Assembly (NCBI RefSeq): GCF_002086815.1
Contig: NZ_MVID01000007.1
Location: 152,908-216,907 of the forward strand
DNA: 64,000 bases
Origin: Mycolicibacterium parafortuitum
GTDB taxonomy: Bacteria; Actinomycetota; Actinomycetes; Mycobacteriales; Mycobacteriaceae
Direction of reading: 5' to 3'
Shown: positions 18,569 to 30,514 of the stretch, one piece after another
How the letters are laid out: the number at the start of each line of letters is the position of its first letter
Position numbering within the stretch: position 1 is the first letter of the stretch
Translations under genes and position numbers: made by a program
Notes under the pieces: model-generated
Told to the model about the DNA's origin: nothing
What the model saw: only the letters and a program-made list of their open reading frames with translations
Databases searched by the model: none

Positions 18569-21500
18569 GCCTTCGTGATCGCCACCCGCACGCCGTCGCC
18601 GATCTCGGCCCCGCCGTCGGGCTCGCCGAACTCGAATCTGGTCGCGAGGATCTCCCCCGCGATCAGATCGCGGTGGGTCTGCGCCCACTCCTGATGCTGC
18701 GGCGGCACCGAGATCACCACCGAGATCCGGTCGGAGACCTCAAGCCCCGTCGACTTGCGCAGCTCCTGCAGCTCGCGGATACGGTCCTTGGCCCACCCCT
18801 CGGCCTCCAGTTCCGGGGTGACGGTGCCGTCCAGCACCACCAACCCGGCACCGTCGGGCAGCGCCGCGGTGTATTCCGCATCCGCGGCGACCAACTTCGA
18901 GCTGTACTCCTCGGGCAGCAGCACCGCCGGCCCGGCGGTCAGGGTTCCGTCGCCGTTGACGACGGCCTCGCCGGCCTTGACCGCCTTGATCGCGGCCTGG
19001 ACGTCCTTGCCGATGCGCGGGCCCGCGACGCGGGCGTTGACGGTCAGCTCGAACCTGCCGTAGGTCGCGATGTCGGCGGTGAGCTCGACGGACTTCACGT
19101 TCAGCTCGTCGGCGATCAAATCCCGATAGGGCTCCAGCCGCTTCGGGTCATCCACCGCCACAGTGAGTTTCGGCAGCGGCAGCCGCACCCGCAGCTTCTT
19201 GGCCTTGCGCAGCGACGAACCGACCGACGCCACCTCACGGACCAGGTCCATGTCGGCGACCAGCTGCGGATCGGCGGGCAGCAGGTCGGCCTCGGGCCAG
19301 TCGGTCAGGTGCACCGATCGCTCGCCGGTCACGCCCCGCCAGATCACCTCGGAGATCAGCGGCAGCAGCGGCGCGGCGAGCCGTCCGGTGACCTCCAGCA
19401 CCGTGTGCAGCGTGTCGATCGCCTCGGCGTCCTCTTCCCAGAAGCGCGAACGTGACCGCCGCACATACCAGTTCGTCAACGCCTCGGTGAACTGGCGCAG
19501 CTGGTCGCACGCGCCGGAGATGTCGCACACGTCCAGTGACGCGGTCAGCTGGTCACGCAGCACCGCGAGCTTGGCCAGGATGTAGCGGTCCAGCACGTTC
19601 GTCGAGTCGGTGCGCCACGTGCCCTTCTCCGGCGCGTACAGCGCCAGGAACGTGTAGGCGTTCCACAGCGGCAGCAACACCTGTCGCACACCTTCGCGGA
19701 TGCCCTGCTCGGTGACGATCAGGTTGCCGCCGCGCAGGATCGGCGAGGCCATCAGGAACCACCGCATCGCGTCGGAGCCGTCGCGGTCGAACACCTCGTT
19801 GACATCCGGGTAGTTGCGCAGTGACTTGCTCATCTTCTGGCCGTCGTTGCCGAGCACGATGCCGTGCGATACGCAGGTGCGGAAGGCGGGGCGGTCGAAC
19901 AGCGCGGTGGCCAGCACGTGCAGGGTGTAGAACCAGCCGCGGGTCTGCCCGATGTACTCGACGATGAAATCGCCCGGGAAGTGCGACTCGAACCACTGCT
20001 CGTTCTCGAACGGGTAGTGCACCTGCCCGTACGGCATCGACCCCGAATCGAACCAGACGTCGAGCACGTCCTCGATGCGCCGCATCGTCGATTTGCCGGT
20101 CGGGTCGTCGGGGTTGGGCCGTGTCAGCTGGTCGATGTAGGGCCGGTGCAGATTGTCGGGGCGCACCCCGAAGTCGCGCTCGAGTTCGTCGAGGCTGCCG
20201 TACACGTCGATCCGCGGATAGGCCGGGTCGTCGGACTTCCACACCGGGATCGGGCTGCCCCAGTAGCGGTTTCGCGAGATCGACCAGTCCCGCGCACCGG
20301 CCAGCCACTTACCGAACTGCCCGTCCTTGACGTGCTCGGGGTACCAGGTGATCTCCTGGTTGAGTTCGACCATGCGGTCGCGGAACTGGGTGACCTTGAT
20401 GAACCACGACGACACGGCGCGGTAGATCAGCGGGTTCCGGCAGCGCCAGCAGTGCGGATACGAGTGCTCGTAGGTGTCGTGACGCAGCAGCACCGCACCG
20501 TTCGCGGCGGCGGGCCCGGTGCCGTTCTTCAAATCGCGGATGATCTGCGGGTTCGCGTCGAACACGTGCTGGCCGGCGTAGTCGGGCACGGTCGAGTCGA
20601 AGCGGCCCTTGGAATCCACCGGCGTCACGGCCTCGATGCCGCCCGCCTGCGCGGTGGCCATGTCGTCCTCGCCGTAGGCCGGTGACATGTGCACCAGCCC
20701 GGTGCCGTCCTCGGTGCTGACGAACTCACCGGGAAGCACCCGGAACGCGTTGGCCGAGTCCATGAAATACGGGAACGGCGGTGCGTACCGCACGTCGAGC
20801 AGTTCACGGCCGGTGTAGGTCGCCACGACCGTGGGTTCCTCGCCGAGTTCACGCGCGTAGGCGCCGAGGCGCGATTCGGCGAGCACATAGCGGCGACCGT
20901 CGGCCTCCACCACGACGTAGGTGATCTCGGGATTGACCGCCACAGCCTGGTTGGACGGCAGCGTCCACGGGGTGGTCGTCCAGATCAGCAGGTAGGCGCC
21001 GACGAGATCCGGGACGGGCCCGTCTGTCACGCGGTACCCGACGGTGAGCGCCGGGTCCTGCCTGCTCTGGTATACGTCGTCGTCCATCCGCAGCTCGTGG
21101 CTGGACAGCGGCGTCTCGTCGTTCCAGCAGTAGGGCAGCACGCGGTTGCCCTCATAGGCCAGGCCCTTGTCCCACAGCTGTTTGAACACCCAGATCACCG
21201 ACTCCATGAAGCCGATGTCGAGGGTCTTGTAGTCGTTGTCGAAATCGACCCAGCGGGCCTGGCGGGTCACGTAGTCGCGCCATTCGTCGGTGTACTTGAG
21301 CACCGATGCCCGACACGCGTCGTTGAACTTCTCGATGCCCATCTCTTCGATCTGGGCCTTGTCGGTGATGCCGAGCTGACGCTGCACCTCGAGTTCGGCC
21401 GGCAGGCCGTGGGTGTCCCAGCCGAACCGGCGCTCGACCTTGTATCCGCGCATGGTGCGGTAGCGGGGAACGATGTCCTTGACGTAGCCGGTCAGCAGGT

Positions 21501-21681
21501 GGCCGTAGTGCGGCAGACCGTTGGCGAACGGCGGCCCGTCGTAGAACACGTACTCGGGCGAACCGTCGCGCCGCGCAACGCTGGCGCGGAAGGTGTCGTC
21601 GCTGTCCCAGTAGCCGAGGACCTCGGACTCCAACGCGGGGAAACTCGGCGCGCCGGAGGCGGGTTTGGGATATGCGGTCAC
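18565..21681 (-). CDS. ileS: Isoleucyl-tRNA synthetase, IleS
   Basis: A 1038-residue class I synthetase charging tRNA-Ile. The HIGH-type motif is in [11 protein letters not shown], the editing domain (CP1) lies at about 200-390, and the KMSKS loop is present verbatim. A long C-terminal tRNA-binding region follows. Sequence resembles the eukaryote-like type, as in M. tuberculosis (Rv1536). GTG 21681 (MTAYPKP) is chosen: it has AGGAG 8-9 nt upstream and matches the homolog N-terminus. An ATG at 21702 lies upstream inside the regulated leader and lacks a good ribosome-binding site. Expression is expected to respond to uncharged tRNA-Ile through the T-box upstream. Confidence 0.96.
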   Translation of the reverse strand: MTAYPKPASGAPSFPALESEVLGYWDSDDTFRASVARRDGSPEYVFYDGPPFANGLPHYGHLLTGYVKDIVPRYRTMRGYKVERRFGWDTHGLPAELEVQRQLGITDKAQIEEMGIEKFNDACRASVLKYTDEWRDYVTRQARWVDFDNDYKTLDIGFMESVIWVFKQLWDKGLAYEGNRVLPYCWNDETPLSSHELRMDDDVYQSRQDPALTVGYRVTDGPVPDLVGAYLLIWTTTPWTLPSNQAVAVNPEITYVVVEADGRRYVLAESRLGAYARELGEEPTVVATYTGRELLDVRYAPPFPYFMDSANAFRVLPGEFVSTEDGTGLVHMSPAYGEDDMATAQAGGIEAVTPVDSKGRFDSTVPDYAGQHVFDANPQIIRDLKNGTGPAAANGAVLLRHDTYEHSYPHCWRCRNPLIYRAVSSWFIKVTQFRDRMVELNQEITWYPEHVKDGQFGKWLAGARDWSISRNRYWGSPIPVWKSDDPAYPRIDVYGSLDELERDFGVRPDNLHRPYIDQLTRPNPDDPTGKSTMRRIEDVLDVWFDSGSMPYGQVHYPFENEQWFESHFPGDFIVEYIGQTRGWFYTLHVLATALFDRPAFRTCVSHGIVLGNDGQKMSKSLRNYPDVNEVFDRDGSDAMRWFLMASPILRGGNLIVTEQGIREGVRQVLLPLWNAYTFLALYAPEKGTWRTDSTNVLDRYILAKLAVLRDQLTASLDVCDISGACDQLRQFTEALTNWYVRRSRSRFWEEDAEAIDTLHTVLEVTGRLAAPLLPLISEVIWRGVTGERSVHLTDWPEADLLPADPQLVADMDLVREVASVGSSLRKAKKLRVRLPLPKLTVAVDDPKRLEPYRDLIADELNVKSVELTADIATYGRFELTVNARVAGPRIGKDVQAAIKAVKAGEAVVNGDGTLTAGPAVLLPEEYSSKLVAADAEYTAALPDGAGLVVLDGTVTPELEAEGWAKDRIRELQELRKSTGLEVSDRISVVISVPPQHQEWAQTHRDLIAGEILATRFEFGEPDGGAEIGDGVRVAITKA

Positions 21682-21689
21682 GTGCTGCG

Positions 21690-21908
21690 TCTCCTGTGCC
21701 ATCACACGATCTAGGCACGGGGACGAACGTCGCGCAGGTGCGCGAGCGCCGCGGTACCACCCCGCTTGCGCACACATGGTGTGCGCCACTCGAATCTGGG
21801 CTGTGACGGGCCCGGCCGTTCGGTTCTACTGGGCGGGGCCCGCCGCTTTACTCGGGCCCACGCTGTTCTTCCGAAGACTCCCCGGTGATGGCCGGATCGA
21901 CGCCGTTG
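21690..21908 (-). ncRNA. T-box riboswitch of ileS (ultrashort Stem I, translational type)
   Basis: The minus strand between the ileS start and about 21908 carries the T-box bulge sequence GGTGGTACCGCG (21761-21750), whose UGG pairs with the tRNA acceptor end, flanked by complementary GCGCAAGC/GCGCTCGC arms. Upstream, GGCCATCACCGGGGAG contains the Ile specifier ATC at 21889-21887, followed by a TCTTCGGAAGA hairpin. Actinobacterial ileS leaders of this sort have a shortened Stem I and control translation rather than termination. GTGCC/GGCAC can pair directly 5' of the AGGAG. A TAAACT -10 box (21920-21915) puts the transcript start near 21908. Confidence 0.9.
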
Positions 21909-21920
21909 CCGAACAGTTTA

Positions 21921-21958
21921 GCGGCGCCGCCGTGGTGGTTTCACCACGGCGACGCCGC
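21921..21958 (-). terminator. Strong hairpin, likely terminator of the condensation-half gene
   Basis: Inner stem GCCGTGGTG / CACCACGGC (21929-21937 and 21942-21950) with a 4-nt loop, plus an outer GCGGCG / CGCCGC stem (21921-21926 and 21953-21958) across a 2-nt internal loop. It lies 46 nt after the stop at 22004 and just before the ileS promoter. There is no U-tract, which is common for mycobacterial hairpin terminators, so termination strength is uncertain. The ileS -35 would fall in its loop. Confidence 0.5.
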
Positions 21959-22003
21959 GTCGGGTCGTTTCGTTGCGAAGTGGGCTTACGGCGGGCCGCG
22001 CCC

Positions 22004-22639
22004 CTACAGCGGCGCCGCCGCGTCCGAGGTGATGTCGATGACGGCCAGCGGGAACTGCTCGGCCATCTCCTCGATCGAGTACGCGTCGAACCGCTGCGCG
22101 TCGTACCACCAGTCGATCTGAAGTCCGCCGTCGAGGCGCTGCACCCGAAGCTCCAGGGCACGGCCGGCCGGCTCGTCGACGAGTTCGCCGGCAGAGACGT
22201 TCAGCAACACCTCTGCGGGCTCCCCGGTGCGACCGGGGGCTGTCGCCAGGGCGGCGTGGGCGCCCTGCAGCATTTCCGAGGGCCCCGCCGTGCCCGCGTC
22301 CGCACACAACAGGGTCACCGGGTGGCTCAGCCAACGCTGACCGCCCGTGACATCGACGGCCACAGCTCCTTCACCGCGCGTGCGTCCGAGCGTGCGCCCG
22401 AATGCAGCCAGCAGAATCTCTTCGATCTGCACGCCGAGCCAGGAGGCTGCGGCTTCAATTTCCTCGGTCAGTTCGCTCGAAGGGGCAGTTGTGAACTTCT
22501 CTAGCTGATCTGGCAGCGCTTCGGCCGAAGACCGGTCGAAGATGTCGAGCGCCGCCGGCGCGGTGGAGACGGGCCGTTGTTTGACCTCGTCTGCGATGTA
22601 TGGAGCGACCATGGGCATACCGTACAGCGAATGTCCCAT
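22004..22639 (-). CDS. Stand-alone C-terminal half of a condensation-like domain
   Basis: A 211-residue protein resembling only the C-terminal lobe of an NRPS/PapA-type condensation domain: GVQIEEILLAAFGRTLGRTRG (helix after the active site), a VLLNVSAGEL strand, then LQIDWWYDAQRFDAYSIEEMAEQF. The N-terminal lobe and the HHxxxDG catalytic motif are missing, so it is unlikely to be an acyl or peptide transferase on its own. The first 60 residues have no clear match. ATG 22639 is supported by GGAGGT 11 nt upstream. Divergent from an HTH gene with a 108-nt shared promoter. Function unknown. Confidence 0.7.
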   Translation of the reverse strand: MGHSLYGMPMVAPYIADEVKQRPVSTAPAALDIFDRSSAEALPDQLEKFTTAPSSELTEEIEAAASWLGVQIEEILLAAFGRTLGRTRGEGAVAVDVTGGQRWLSHPVTLLCADAGTAGPSEMLQGAHAALATAPGRTGEPAEVLLNVSAGELVDEPAGRALELRVQRLDGGLQIDWWYDAQRFDAYSIEEMAEQFPLAVIDITSDAAAPL

Positions 22640-22681
22640 TTTTGGGAGAGACCTCCCACAACTGTGACGGCTGGGTCAATT

Positions 22682-22695
22682 AAGAACGTGTTCTT
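22682..22695. promoter_or_regulatory. 14-bp palindrome in the divergent promoter
   Basis: AAGAAC-GT-GTTCTT, perfect 6-bp arms around a 2-bp centre, lies 44 nt before one start (22639) and 53 nt before the other (22748). It is in a locally AT-rich stretch. It is a plausible operator, perhaps for the HTH protein encoded next door. It resembles a LexA box only superficially (wrong spacing). Confidence 0.45.
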
Positions 22696-22747
22696 CATTT
22701 GCCGGGAGGGGCTCCCCGCGGTCGGGATCAGGGTTTATGGTGTTCTG

Positions 22748-23122
22748 ATGCCCCGTACGGACGAGAACGGCAGACAGCTGAAAGCCCTGCTCGACTACCT
22801 CCTCGACGGAGAAATCGACGCTAAAGACATATTCGATGCGCTGGGTATTTCCAGCAGTACTTATTATCGGCGAATTAAAGAGGCCGATTATCCAAATGCC
22901 GAGGAACTTCGCCTCGTGGCTGATCGCTTTTCCCTTAGCTACCCCGACCTTCAAATCCAATTCGGCCTGATGAGCCGACAGGAAGTGTGGAGCTACGTCG
23001 AAGCGTCCGGCACCCCGCCCCTCGGGGTCGTTACACTGCCGGATTCCACTGTAAGGGCTGCTACGCGGCAGCGCACCAGGCTGTCCGACCTGGCGCCACG
23101 CCCCGACGCTCCGCCGCTCTAG
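22748..23122 (+). CDS. Helix-turn-helix DNA-binding protein
   Basis: A 124-residue protein. Residues about 20-60 form a helix-turn-helix (AKDIFDALGISSSTYYRRIKEADYPNAEELRLVADRF), like small XRE/repressor-type regulators. The C-terminal 40 residues are Pro/Arg-rich and probably disordered. Base composition in the first half is clearly lower in GC than the flanks (for example the codons for STYYRRIKEADYPN). ATG 22748 has TATGGT 6 nt upstream, a leaderless start. It is followed after 52 nt by a membrane protein gene on the same strand. The regulated target is not known. Confidence 0.75.
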   Translation: MPRTDENGRQLKALLDYLLDGEIDAKDIFDALGISSSTYYRRIKEADYPNAEELRLVADRFSLSYPDLQIQFGLMSRQEVWSYVEASGTPPLGVVTLPDSTVRAATRQRTRLSDLAPRPDAPPL

Positions 23123-23174
23123 CCCGCAACCCGCATACAATTTGCTGAACTAGTTCAGTCCGAAAGCGAATTAC

Positions 23175-23909
23175 ATGGCTCTGGCATCTCTGATCGCGAT
23201 CACACTCCTGTGTATCGGGTGGAGTCTGTGGATTCGCCGCGTCACGTGGTCGTGCCGGTGGGAAGTCGCCGCGACGTTGAATATCGCATTGCAGGGCGCC
23301 GCGGTGCTGCTGATGTCCCCGCTGGCCTCCGAGACCCTCGGCCCGTTGCTGTACTCGCTGACGGGCAAGTGGAACCTCGAGGACTACCTGGGCCACGATT
23401 GCTACATCGTCGCCGCGTCGGCCGTCGTGTACAACACCGTCGGCAGGTTGGAACAAGACCATGCAATGCAGCAACGGTTCCGCAAGCACATCGAACTGCC
23501 TGCGACACTGTGCATCCCGTTGCTGCTCGCGGCCTTCTGGATCGGCAACGGCGCCCACATCTACCGGCCGGACTTCTTCGACGTACCCACCGATCTGTGG
23601 TTGAACGTGTATTGGCTGATGCTCTGCGGCATGCTGATCTACCTGCTGGTATACGGATCTCGAGCATTGCTGATCCTGCGCACCGACCCCCGGTCGCGGG
23701 CGATCGCGAACGTGTACCTGTTCGCGTCGGCGATGGGCATCCTCGCGTGCATCGTGCGGATCGTCACCGCGTTCGTCCCGGCTCTGCAGACGGTCCACGG
23801 AACGACACTGGTGTGGATCTTCGCGTGTGCCTGTGGCGCCGGCTTCGCACTGACCTCGGCACATTCCTGGCGGATCAAGACCAGGTGGTTCTCGAACGCC
23901 AGGAGCTAG
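23175..23909 (+). CDS. Seven-TM membrane protein, unknown
   Basis: A 244-residue protein with seven hydrophobic segments at about residues 1-20, 29-50, 72-88, 105-122, 141-167, 175-201 and 208-228. Loops are short; the sequence WNLEDYLGHDCYIVAAS lies between segments 2 and 3 and RLEQDHAMQQRFRKHIELP between 3 and 4. No transporter or enzyme motif is recognised. It resembles, in layout only, the actinobacterial membrane proteins found beside small XRE-type regulators. It follows the HTH gene by 52 nt and may be cotranscribed. Confidence 0.7.
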   Translation: MALASLIAITLLCIGWSLWIRRVTWSCRWEVAATLNIALQGAAVLLMSPLASETLGPLLYSLTGKWNLEDYLGHDCYIVAASAVVYNTVGRLEQDHAMQQRFRKHIELPATLCIPLLLAAFWIGNGAHIYRPDFFDVPTDLWLNVYWLMLCGMLIYLLVYGSRALLILRTDPRSRAIANVYLFASAMGILACIVRIVTAFVPALQTVHGTTLVWIFACACGAGFALTSAHSWRIKTRWFSNARS

Positions 23910-23911
23910 CG

Positions 23912-23942
23912 GCGGGGATTTCAGACCGCGGGGATTTCAGAC
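23912..23942. repeat. 15-nt direct repeat at the lipL stop codon
   Basis: GCGGGGATTTCAGAC occurs at 23912-23926 and again at 23928-23942, a 16-nt period. The second copy contains the lipL stop codon (TGA, minus strand, 23939-23937), so the repeat looks like a small tandem duplication across the 3' end. Confidence 0.8.
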
Positions 23943-25229
23943 AGCGGCGGCGGTGACGTCGGTGAACGGCGCGCCGTACTCGCGCACCCGGCGGTAGCCG
24001 TTCCGGCGGGCCGACGCCGCGCCGAGCCGGATCAATCCCGCGGTGGCGACGAAGCCGGCCTGGTCGCTGACCACCAGCGGGGTGAGCAGTCGGTTGTGCA
24101 CGAACCCGAACGCCAGACCGGTGTCGGGGTCGGCCCAGCCCAGCGACCCGCCGAGCCCGACGTGACCGAAACCGGGCAGCAGGCCGGGAATCGGCAGGCC
24201 GTGATAGCCGAGGTGGAACGACAGCGGCATCACCATGCTGTGGTCGAGCCGCAGACTGCGGCGCCCGATCAGCCGGGTGGCGGTGTCGCGCGACAGATAC
24301 TGCTGGCCGTCGATACGCCCCTCGTTGGCGATCGCGCCGTACATGCGGGCCAGCGCCCTGGCGGTCGCGACGCCGTTGGCTGCCGGAATCTCTCCGTCGA
24401 GCAACGGTGTGTCGCCCTGCACGAAGCTCTTGACGCCCGGAAAGTACATCGCGCCGAAGCCCGCCGAGAACGGCAGCGCGGCGATGTGCGGGGCGACCAT
24501 GTTGAAGAGCGGGTTCTGCAGCCGGGTCTGCGGACCGATGATGCGCGCCGGCTGGGTGGGCGCCTGTACCGGAGGCCTGCCGAGGTGGATGCCGTCGGTG
24601 TTCAGCGGCGCGGCCACCTCGGTGCGGATCAGCTCGCGCATCCCGACACCGGTGACCGACCGCGCCAGGCCGGACAACAACCAGCCGAAGGTGAAGGCGT
24701 GATAGGCGGGCTTGCCGACCAGCCAGCTCGCCGGGGCCGCGGCCAGCCGCTCCTCCATCGCGAGGTGATCCATCAGGTCGGTCTTGGCCGCACCGTTGAG
24801 TTGGGACAGCCCGGCCCGGTGCCGCATCAGTTCGCGGACCGTGATCGTGGCCTTGCCGTTGACGCCGAACTCGCGCCAGTACTCGGCCACGGGTGCGTCG
24901 TAGTCGATGAGCCCGCGATCGGCCAGCCGGTGGATGACGGTGGCGGCCACACCCTTCGTCGCCGAGAACACCATCGGCGCGGTGTCGGCGGTCCAGCGGC
25001 GCTTGCCTTTGCGGTCGGCCCACCCGGTCCACACGTCGACGACGGGCTCACCGTCCAGGTACACCGACAGCGCTCCCCCGCCGAAGCGGCGATGCGGGAA
25101 CATCTGCGCGAAGGCTCGGACTGCGAGGGTGAAATTGGGGTCAGCAGCGCCCTGTACGCCCCGGGGCAGATGGCCGCCGTGACCGTGTGAGAGCGCCTCG
25201 TCGCACTCCCGGGAATTGACACCCGTCAC
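23937..25229 (-). CDS. lipL: Beta-lactamase-fold esterase/lipase, LipL
   Basis: A 430-residue serine hydrolase of the class C beta-lactamase/esterase family VIII fold. The nucleophile motif SxxK is in MVFSATKGVAATVIHRL, with a Tyr-containing second box (DAPVAEYWREFGVNGK) and a C-terminal GLGGSLGWADPDTGLAFGF segment. In M. tuberculosis LipL (Rv1497) shows esterase and beta-lactamase activity. It sits next to meaB just as in M. tuberculosis. GTG 25229 gives a length equal to that homolog to within a residue; a longer frame to 25355 exists but is not supported. The substrate is probably short- to medium-chain acyl esters. Confidence 0.85.
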   Translation of the reverse strand: MTGVNSRECDEALSHGHGGHLPRGVQGAADPNFTLAVRAFAQMFPHRRFGGGALSVYLDGEPVVDVWTGWADRKGKRRWTADTAPMVFSATKGVAATVIHRLADRGLIDYDAPVAEYWREFGVNGKATITVRELMRHRAGLSQLNGAAKTDLMDHLAMEERLAAAPASWLVGKPAYHAFTFGWLLSGLARSVTGVGMRELIRTEVAAPLNTDGIHLGRPPVQAPTQPARIIGPQTRLQNPLFNMVAPHIAALPFSAGFGAMYFPGVKSFVQGDTPLLDGEIPAANGVATARALARMYGAIANEGRIDGQQYLSRDTATRLIGRRSLRLDHSMVMPLSFHLGYHGLPIPGLLPGFGHVGLGGSLGWADPDTGLAFGFVHNRLLTPLVVSDQAGFVATAGLIRLGAASARRNGYRRVREYGAPFTDVTAAAV

Positions 25230-25293
25230 AGTGGTGAATTTACCCCGATGTGCGGCAAACAATCCGGCTGTTACCGATTTGTTAGCCGCGGGC

Positions 25294-26277
25294 TCAACCG
25301 GAAGGCGCGACGGCGTCCAAAATCTGCTGCGCGGCAAGCGCCGGGGTGAGTTCACCGTCGCGCACCTGACGCTCGACGTCGTCGCGGATCGCCCTCACCC
25401 CCGGACTCGACAACACCCGGTCGAGCACCGTGTCACGCACCATCGACCACGTCCATTCCACCTGCTGGTCGCGGCGGCGGGCGTCGAACCGGCCGGCTTC
25501 GGTGAGCACCTCCCGGTGCTTGAGCACGGCGTCCCAGAGCTCGGCCAGACCCGCCCCGGTCAGCGCACTCATCGTCAAAACCGGTGGACGCCAGAGGGTT
25601 TCGCGTGGATAGATGAGCCTGATGGCGCCGGCCAGTTCGCGGGCGGCGGCCTTGGCCTCCACCGCGTGCTCGCCGTCGGCCTTGTTGACCACGACGATGT
25701 CGGCCAGCTCCAGCACACCCTTCTTGATGCCCTGCAGTTGGTCACCGGTCCGGGCCAGCGTCAGGAACACGAAGGTGTCGACCATGTTGGCAACCGTCAC
25801 CTCGGACTGCCCCACCCCGACGGTCTCGACCAGCACCACGTCGTACCCGGCGGCCTCCAGCAAAACGATCGTCTCGCGCGTCGCCTTGGCGACCCCGCCG
25901 AGGGTGCCCGACGTCGGCGACGGACGGATGTAGGCGTCGGGGTGTACCGCCAGCTTGGCCATCCGGGTCTTGTCCCCGAGGATCGATCCGCCTGTGCGCG
26001 TCGAGGACGGATCCACAGCGAGCACCGCCACCCGGTGGCCCCGCTCGATCAGGTGGCTGCCGAGCGCCTCGATGGTCGTCGACTTACCGACGCCGGGAAC
26101 GCCGGTGATGCCGACGTGCATCGCGCGGCCCGCCTCGGGCATCAGCTCGAGCAGCAGTTCCTGCGCCCGCTGCCGATGGTCAGCGCGCGTCGACTCCACC
26201 AGGGTGATGGCCCGAGCCAGCGCTGAGCGGTCCCCCGAGCGCAGTGCAGCGGCGAGTTCGCCGACCGGCTGGTTCAT
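25294..26277 (-). CDS. meaB: Methylmalonyl-CoA mutase-associated GTPase, MeaB
   Basis: A 327-residue G3E-family GTPase that gates cofactor loading and protects methylmalonyl-CoA mutase. The P-loop is [12 protein letters not shown], the base-recognition box is VVVNKADG, and the switch segment is [10 protein letters not shown]. Once named ArgK (Rv1496). The ATG directly follows the mutB stop with no gap, so it is in the mutA-mutB-meaB operon. The mazEF-type pair found between mutB and this gene in M. tuberculosis is absent. Confidence 0.95.
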   Translation of the reverse strand: MNQPVGELAAALRSGDRSALARAITLVESTRADHRQRAQELLLELMPEAGRAMHVGITGVPGVGKSTTIEALGSHLIERGHRVAVLAVDPSSTRTGGSILGDKTRMAKLAVHPDAYIRPSPTSGTLGGVAKATRETIVLLEAAGYDVVLVETVGVGQSEVTVANMVDTFVFLTLARTGDQLQGIKKGVLELADIVVVNKADGEHAVEAKAAARELAGAIRLIYPRETLWRPPVLTMSALTGAGLAELWDAVLKHREVLTEAGRFDARRRDQQVEWTWSMVRDTVLDRVLSSPGVRAIRDDVERQVRDGELTPALAAQQILDAVAPSG

Positions 26278-28533
<2,256 letters not shown>

Positions 28534-28534
28534 G

Positions 28535-30415
28535 TCACGCCCCCAATCGGGTCAGCAGGTCCGACAACGCTTGCACCGCATCAATTTTCGCGGTCAGGTA
28601 GCCGTCGGGCTTGGATTGCGCAGCGGTATCGGCCTTTTCGAGGGCCTTCTCGGGCCCGGCCAGCAGCACGTGCTTCACTCCAGCCGCTCTGGCCGCGTCG
28701 ACGACGGCAGACACCTCCTCGGCGTAGCGCGCGTCGGTGCCGCAGATCACCGCGATCTCGGTGCTCGCCGCATCCGTGACCGCGGCCGCGACGCCGGCGG
28801 CGTCCAGCGGTCCGGGGTTGACGGCCTCGATACCGCCGGAAGCCAGCAGGTTCGCCGTGAAGGTGGTGCGGATGTTGTGTTCGGCCAGGGGCCCGAGCGG
28901 AAGCAGCACAGCCTTGGGTCGCGCCCCGTGCTGGGCCAGGAACGCGTCGGAACGATCCCGCAACGCCTCGAAGCCCGCAGCGTAGCGGGACACGTTCGGT
29001 AGCGGGTTCCCCTGCGGCAGAGGCGGTTCGGACAGGTTCGGGAACTCGTTGACGCCGGTGATCGAGGTTCGCCGGTGGGCGATGTCGGCCGCCCGGCGCT
29101 GCGCCACCTCGGCGATCTGCGCCCGGATGTGGTCGTGGGCGGCCTCGAATCCGCCGTCGGCCTCGATCCGCTGGAAGTGCGTCCACGCCTGCTCGGCGAG
29201 CGACCGGGTCAGGTCCTCGACGAACCACGAGCCGCCCGCCGGGTCGAGAACGCGCCCGATGTGCGACTCCTCGAGCAGCAGCAGCTGGGTGTTGCGGGCG
29301 ATGCGGCGGGCGAAACTGCGCGCGGTGCCCGGGAATCCACCCTCGATCGCGACGTCGAACGGGTGCACCTGCACGATGTCGGCGCCGCCGACCCCGGCGG
29401 CGAAGGCCGCGACGGTGGTGCGCAGCATGTTCACCCACGGATCCCGCTGCGACATCATCGGCAGCGATGTGACGGCGTGCACGGTCGCCGCACCCGAGTC
29501 CGCGTCACCGACGACCTCGGCGACACGGGCCCAGAGTTGCCGGGCGGCACGCAGTTTGGCGATCGAGGAGAACTGGTCGTCGTCGACGGCGAAGCGGAAG
29601 CTGATCTGGCGCAGCGCCGCGCCGCTGGGCACCCCGGCGTCGACGAGGTGACGCAGGTAGGCCACGCCCGCGGATATCGCGGCGCCGAGTTCCAGCGCCG
29701 CGTTGGCACCCAGATCGTGGAAGGCGGGGCCGTCGACGGTGATCGCCCGGACATGGCCGTCGTGGCCGAGCACGCTCTGCGCGGTGGCGACGACCTCCTC
29801 GAGGCACGGTGCGCTCGCGCCCGCGAACGGCGCGGTCAGCGGGTCGGCGCCGAGGTCGATCGACAGCCGGCTGCGCTGGTCGTCGTCGAGGCCGGTCAGC
29901 AGCCCGACGAGGGCGCCGGCGGCCGCGCCGTAGGAGGTGCCGTCGCTGTCCAGCACGATCGGCACCAGGTCGAGGTAGACGCCGTCGAGCAGCTGCTCCA
30001 GGTCGGTCGGCGCGACCCCGTCGGCGCCGATGCGCAGCACCAGGGCACTGATGCCCTCGGTGAGGCCGAGCAGGATCGAGCCGTTGGCCTCGGCGATGTC
30101 GGCGGGGTCGGCCGGATAGACGTCGGCCACTTTCCAGCCGGCCTTGACGTCACGCAGCGCGTCGCCGCCGCGGACGAACGGCCACCGGCCCGGCAGTGCG
30201 GGCTCGGCGATCTCGTCGCGGCTCGTGTAGAGGGGCCGGATGGGGAACCCGTCGTAGGTCCCGGAGTCCAGCAGACGCTCGGGTTCGGGGCCCAGTTCGG
30301 CGGGGTCCTTCTTGGTGGACTTCGCCAACACGGCCGCCACGGCGGAGCGCCATCGGTCCAGATCGGAGTCAGCTACACCTGCGGCACTGCCGGCGCTGGG
30401 ATTCTGCACAGCCAT
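28535..30415 (-). CDS. mutA: Methylmalonyl-CoA mutase small subunit, MutA
   Basis: A 626-residue homologue of MutB that forms the heterodimer but does not bind cobalamin: the C-terminal domain (about 480-626) lacks DxHxxG. The barrel portion is kept ([25 protein letters not shown], and [28 protein letters not shown]). First gene of mutA-mutB-meaB, divergent from the TVP38-like gene. Ortholog of Rv1492. No cobalamin riboswitch is visible in the 99-nt upstream gap. Confidence 0.95.
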   Translation of the reverse strand: MAVQNPSAGSAAGVADSDLDRWRSAVAAVLAKSTKKDPAELGPEPERLLDSGTYDGFPIRPLYTSRDEIAEPALPGRWPFVRGGDALRDVKAGWKVADVYPADPADIAEANGSILLGLTEGISALVLRIGADGVAPTDLEQLLDGVYLDLVPIVLDSDGTSYGAAAGALVGLLTGLDDDQRSRLSIDLGADPLTAPFAGASAPCLEEVVATAQSVLGHDGHVRAITVDGPAFHDLGANAALELGAAISAGVAYLRHLVDAGVPSGAALRQISFRFAVDDDQFSSIAKLRAARQLWARVAEVVGDADSGAATVHAVTSLPMMSQRDPWVNMLRTTVAAFAAGVGGADIVQVHPFDVAIEGGFPGTARSFARRIARNTQLLLLEESHIGRVLDPAGGSWFVEDLTRSLAEQAWTHFQRIEADGGFEAAHDHIRAQIAEVAQRRAADIAHRRTSITGVNEFPNLSEPPLPQGNPLPNVSRYAAGFEALRDRSDAFLAQHGARPKAVLLPLGPLAEHNIRTTFTANLLASGGIEAVNPGPLDAAGVAAAVTDAASTEIAVICGTDARYAEEVSAVVDAARAAGVKHVLLAGPEKALEKADTAAQSKPDGYLTAKIDAVQALSDLLTRLGA

Positions 30416-30514
30416 CAGGCTAAATGATGACCATCACAGCAGCGGGGGGCGGTGCGCACATCGCACACCGCGCCGACACCGCCTGTTCGCCGACGCGCCG
30501 TAGGCTGGGGAACC

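Noticed and set aside
21682..21789. ileS start at ATG 21702 or further upstream
   Set aside because: These lie within the T-box leader without a good ribosome-binding site; GTG 21681 has AGGAG and matches homologues.
21682..22003. Mg2+ M-box riboswitch as found near Rv1535 in M. tuberculosis
   Set aside because: The leader here is explained by the T-box, and no M-box core was seen.
22682..22695. LexA/SOS box
   Set aside because: Mycobacterial SOS boxes have GAAC-N4-GTTC; this site has a 2-bp centre.
30416..30514. Cobalamin riboswitch before mutA
   Set aside because: The gap is 99 nt and lacks the conserved B12-box; too short for the element.
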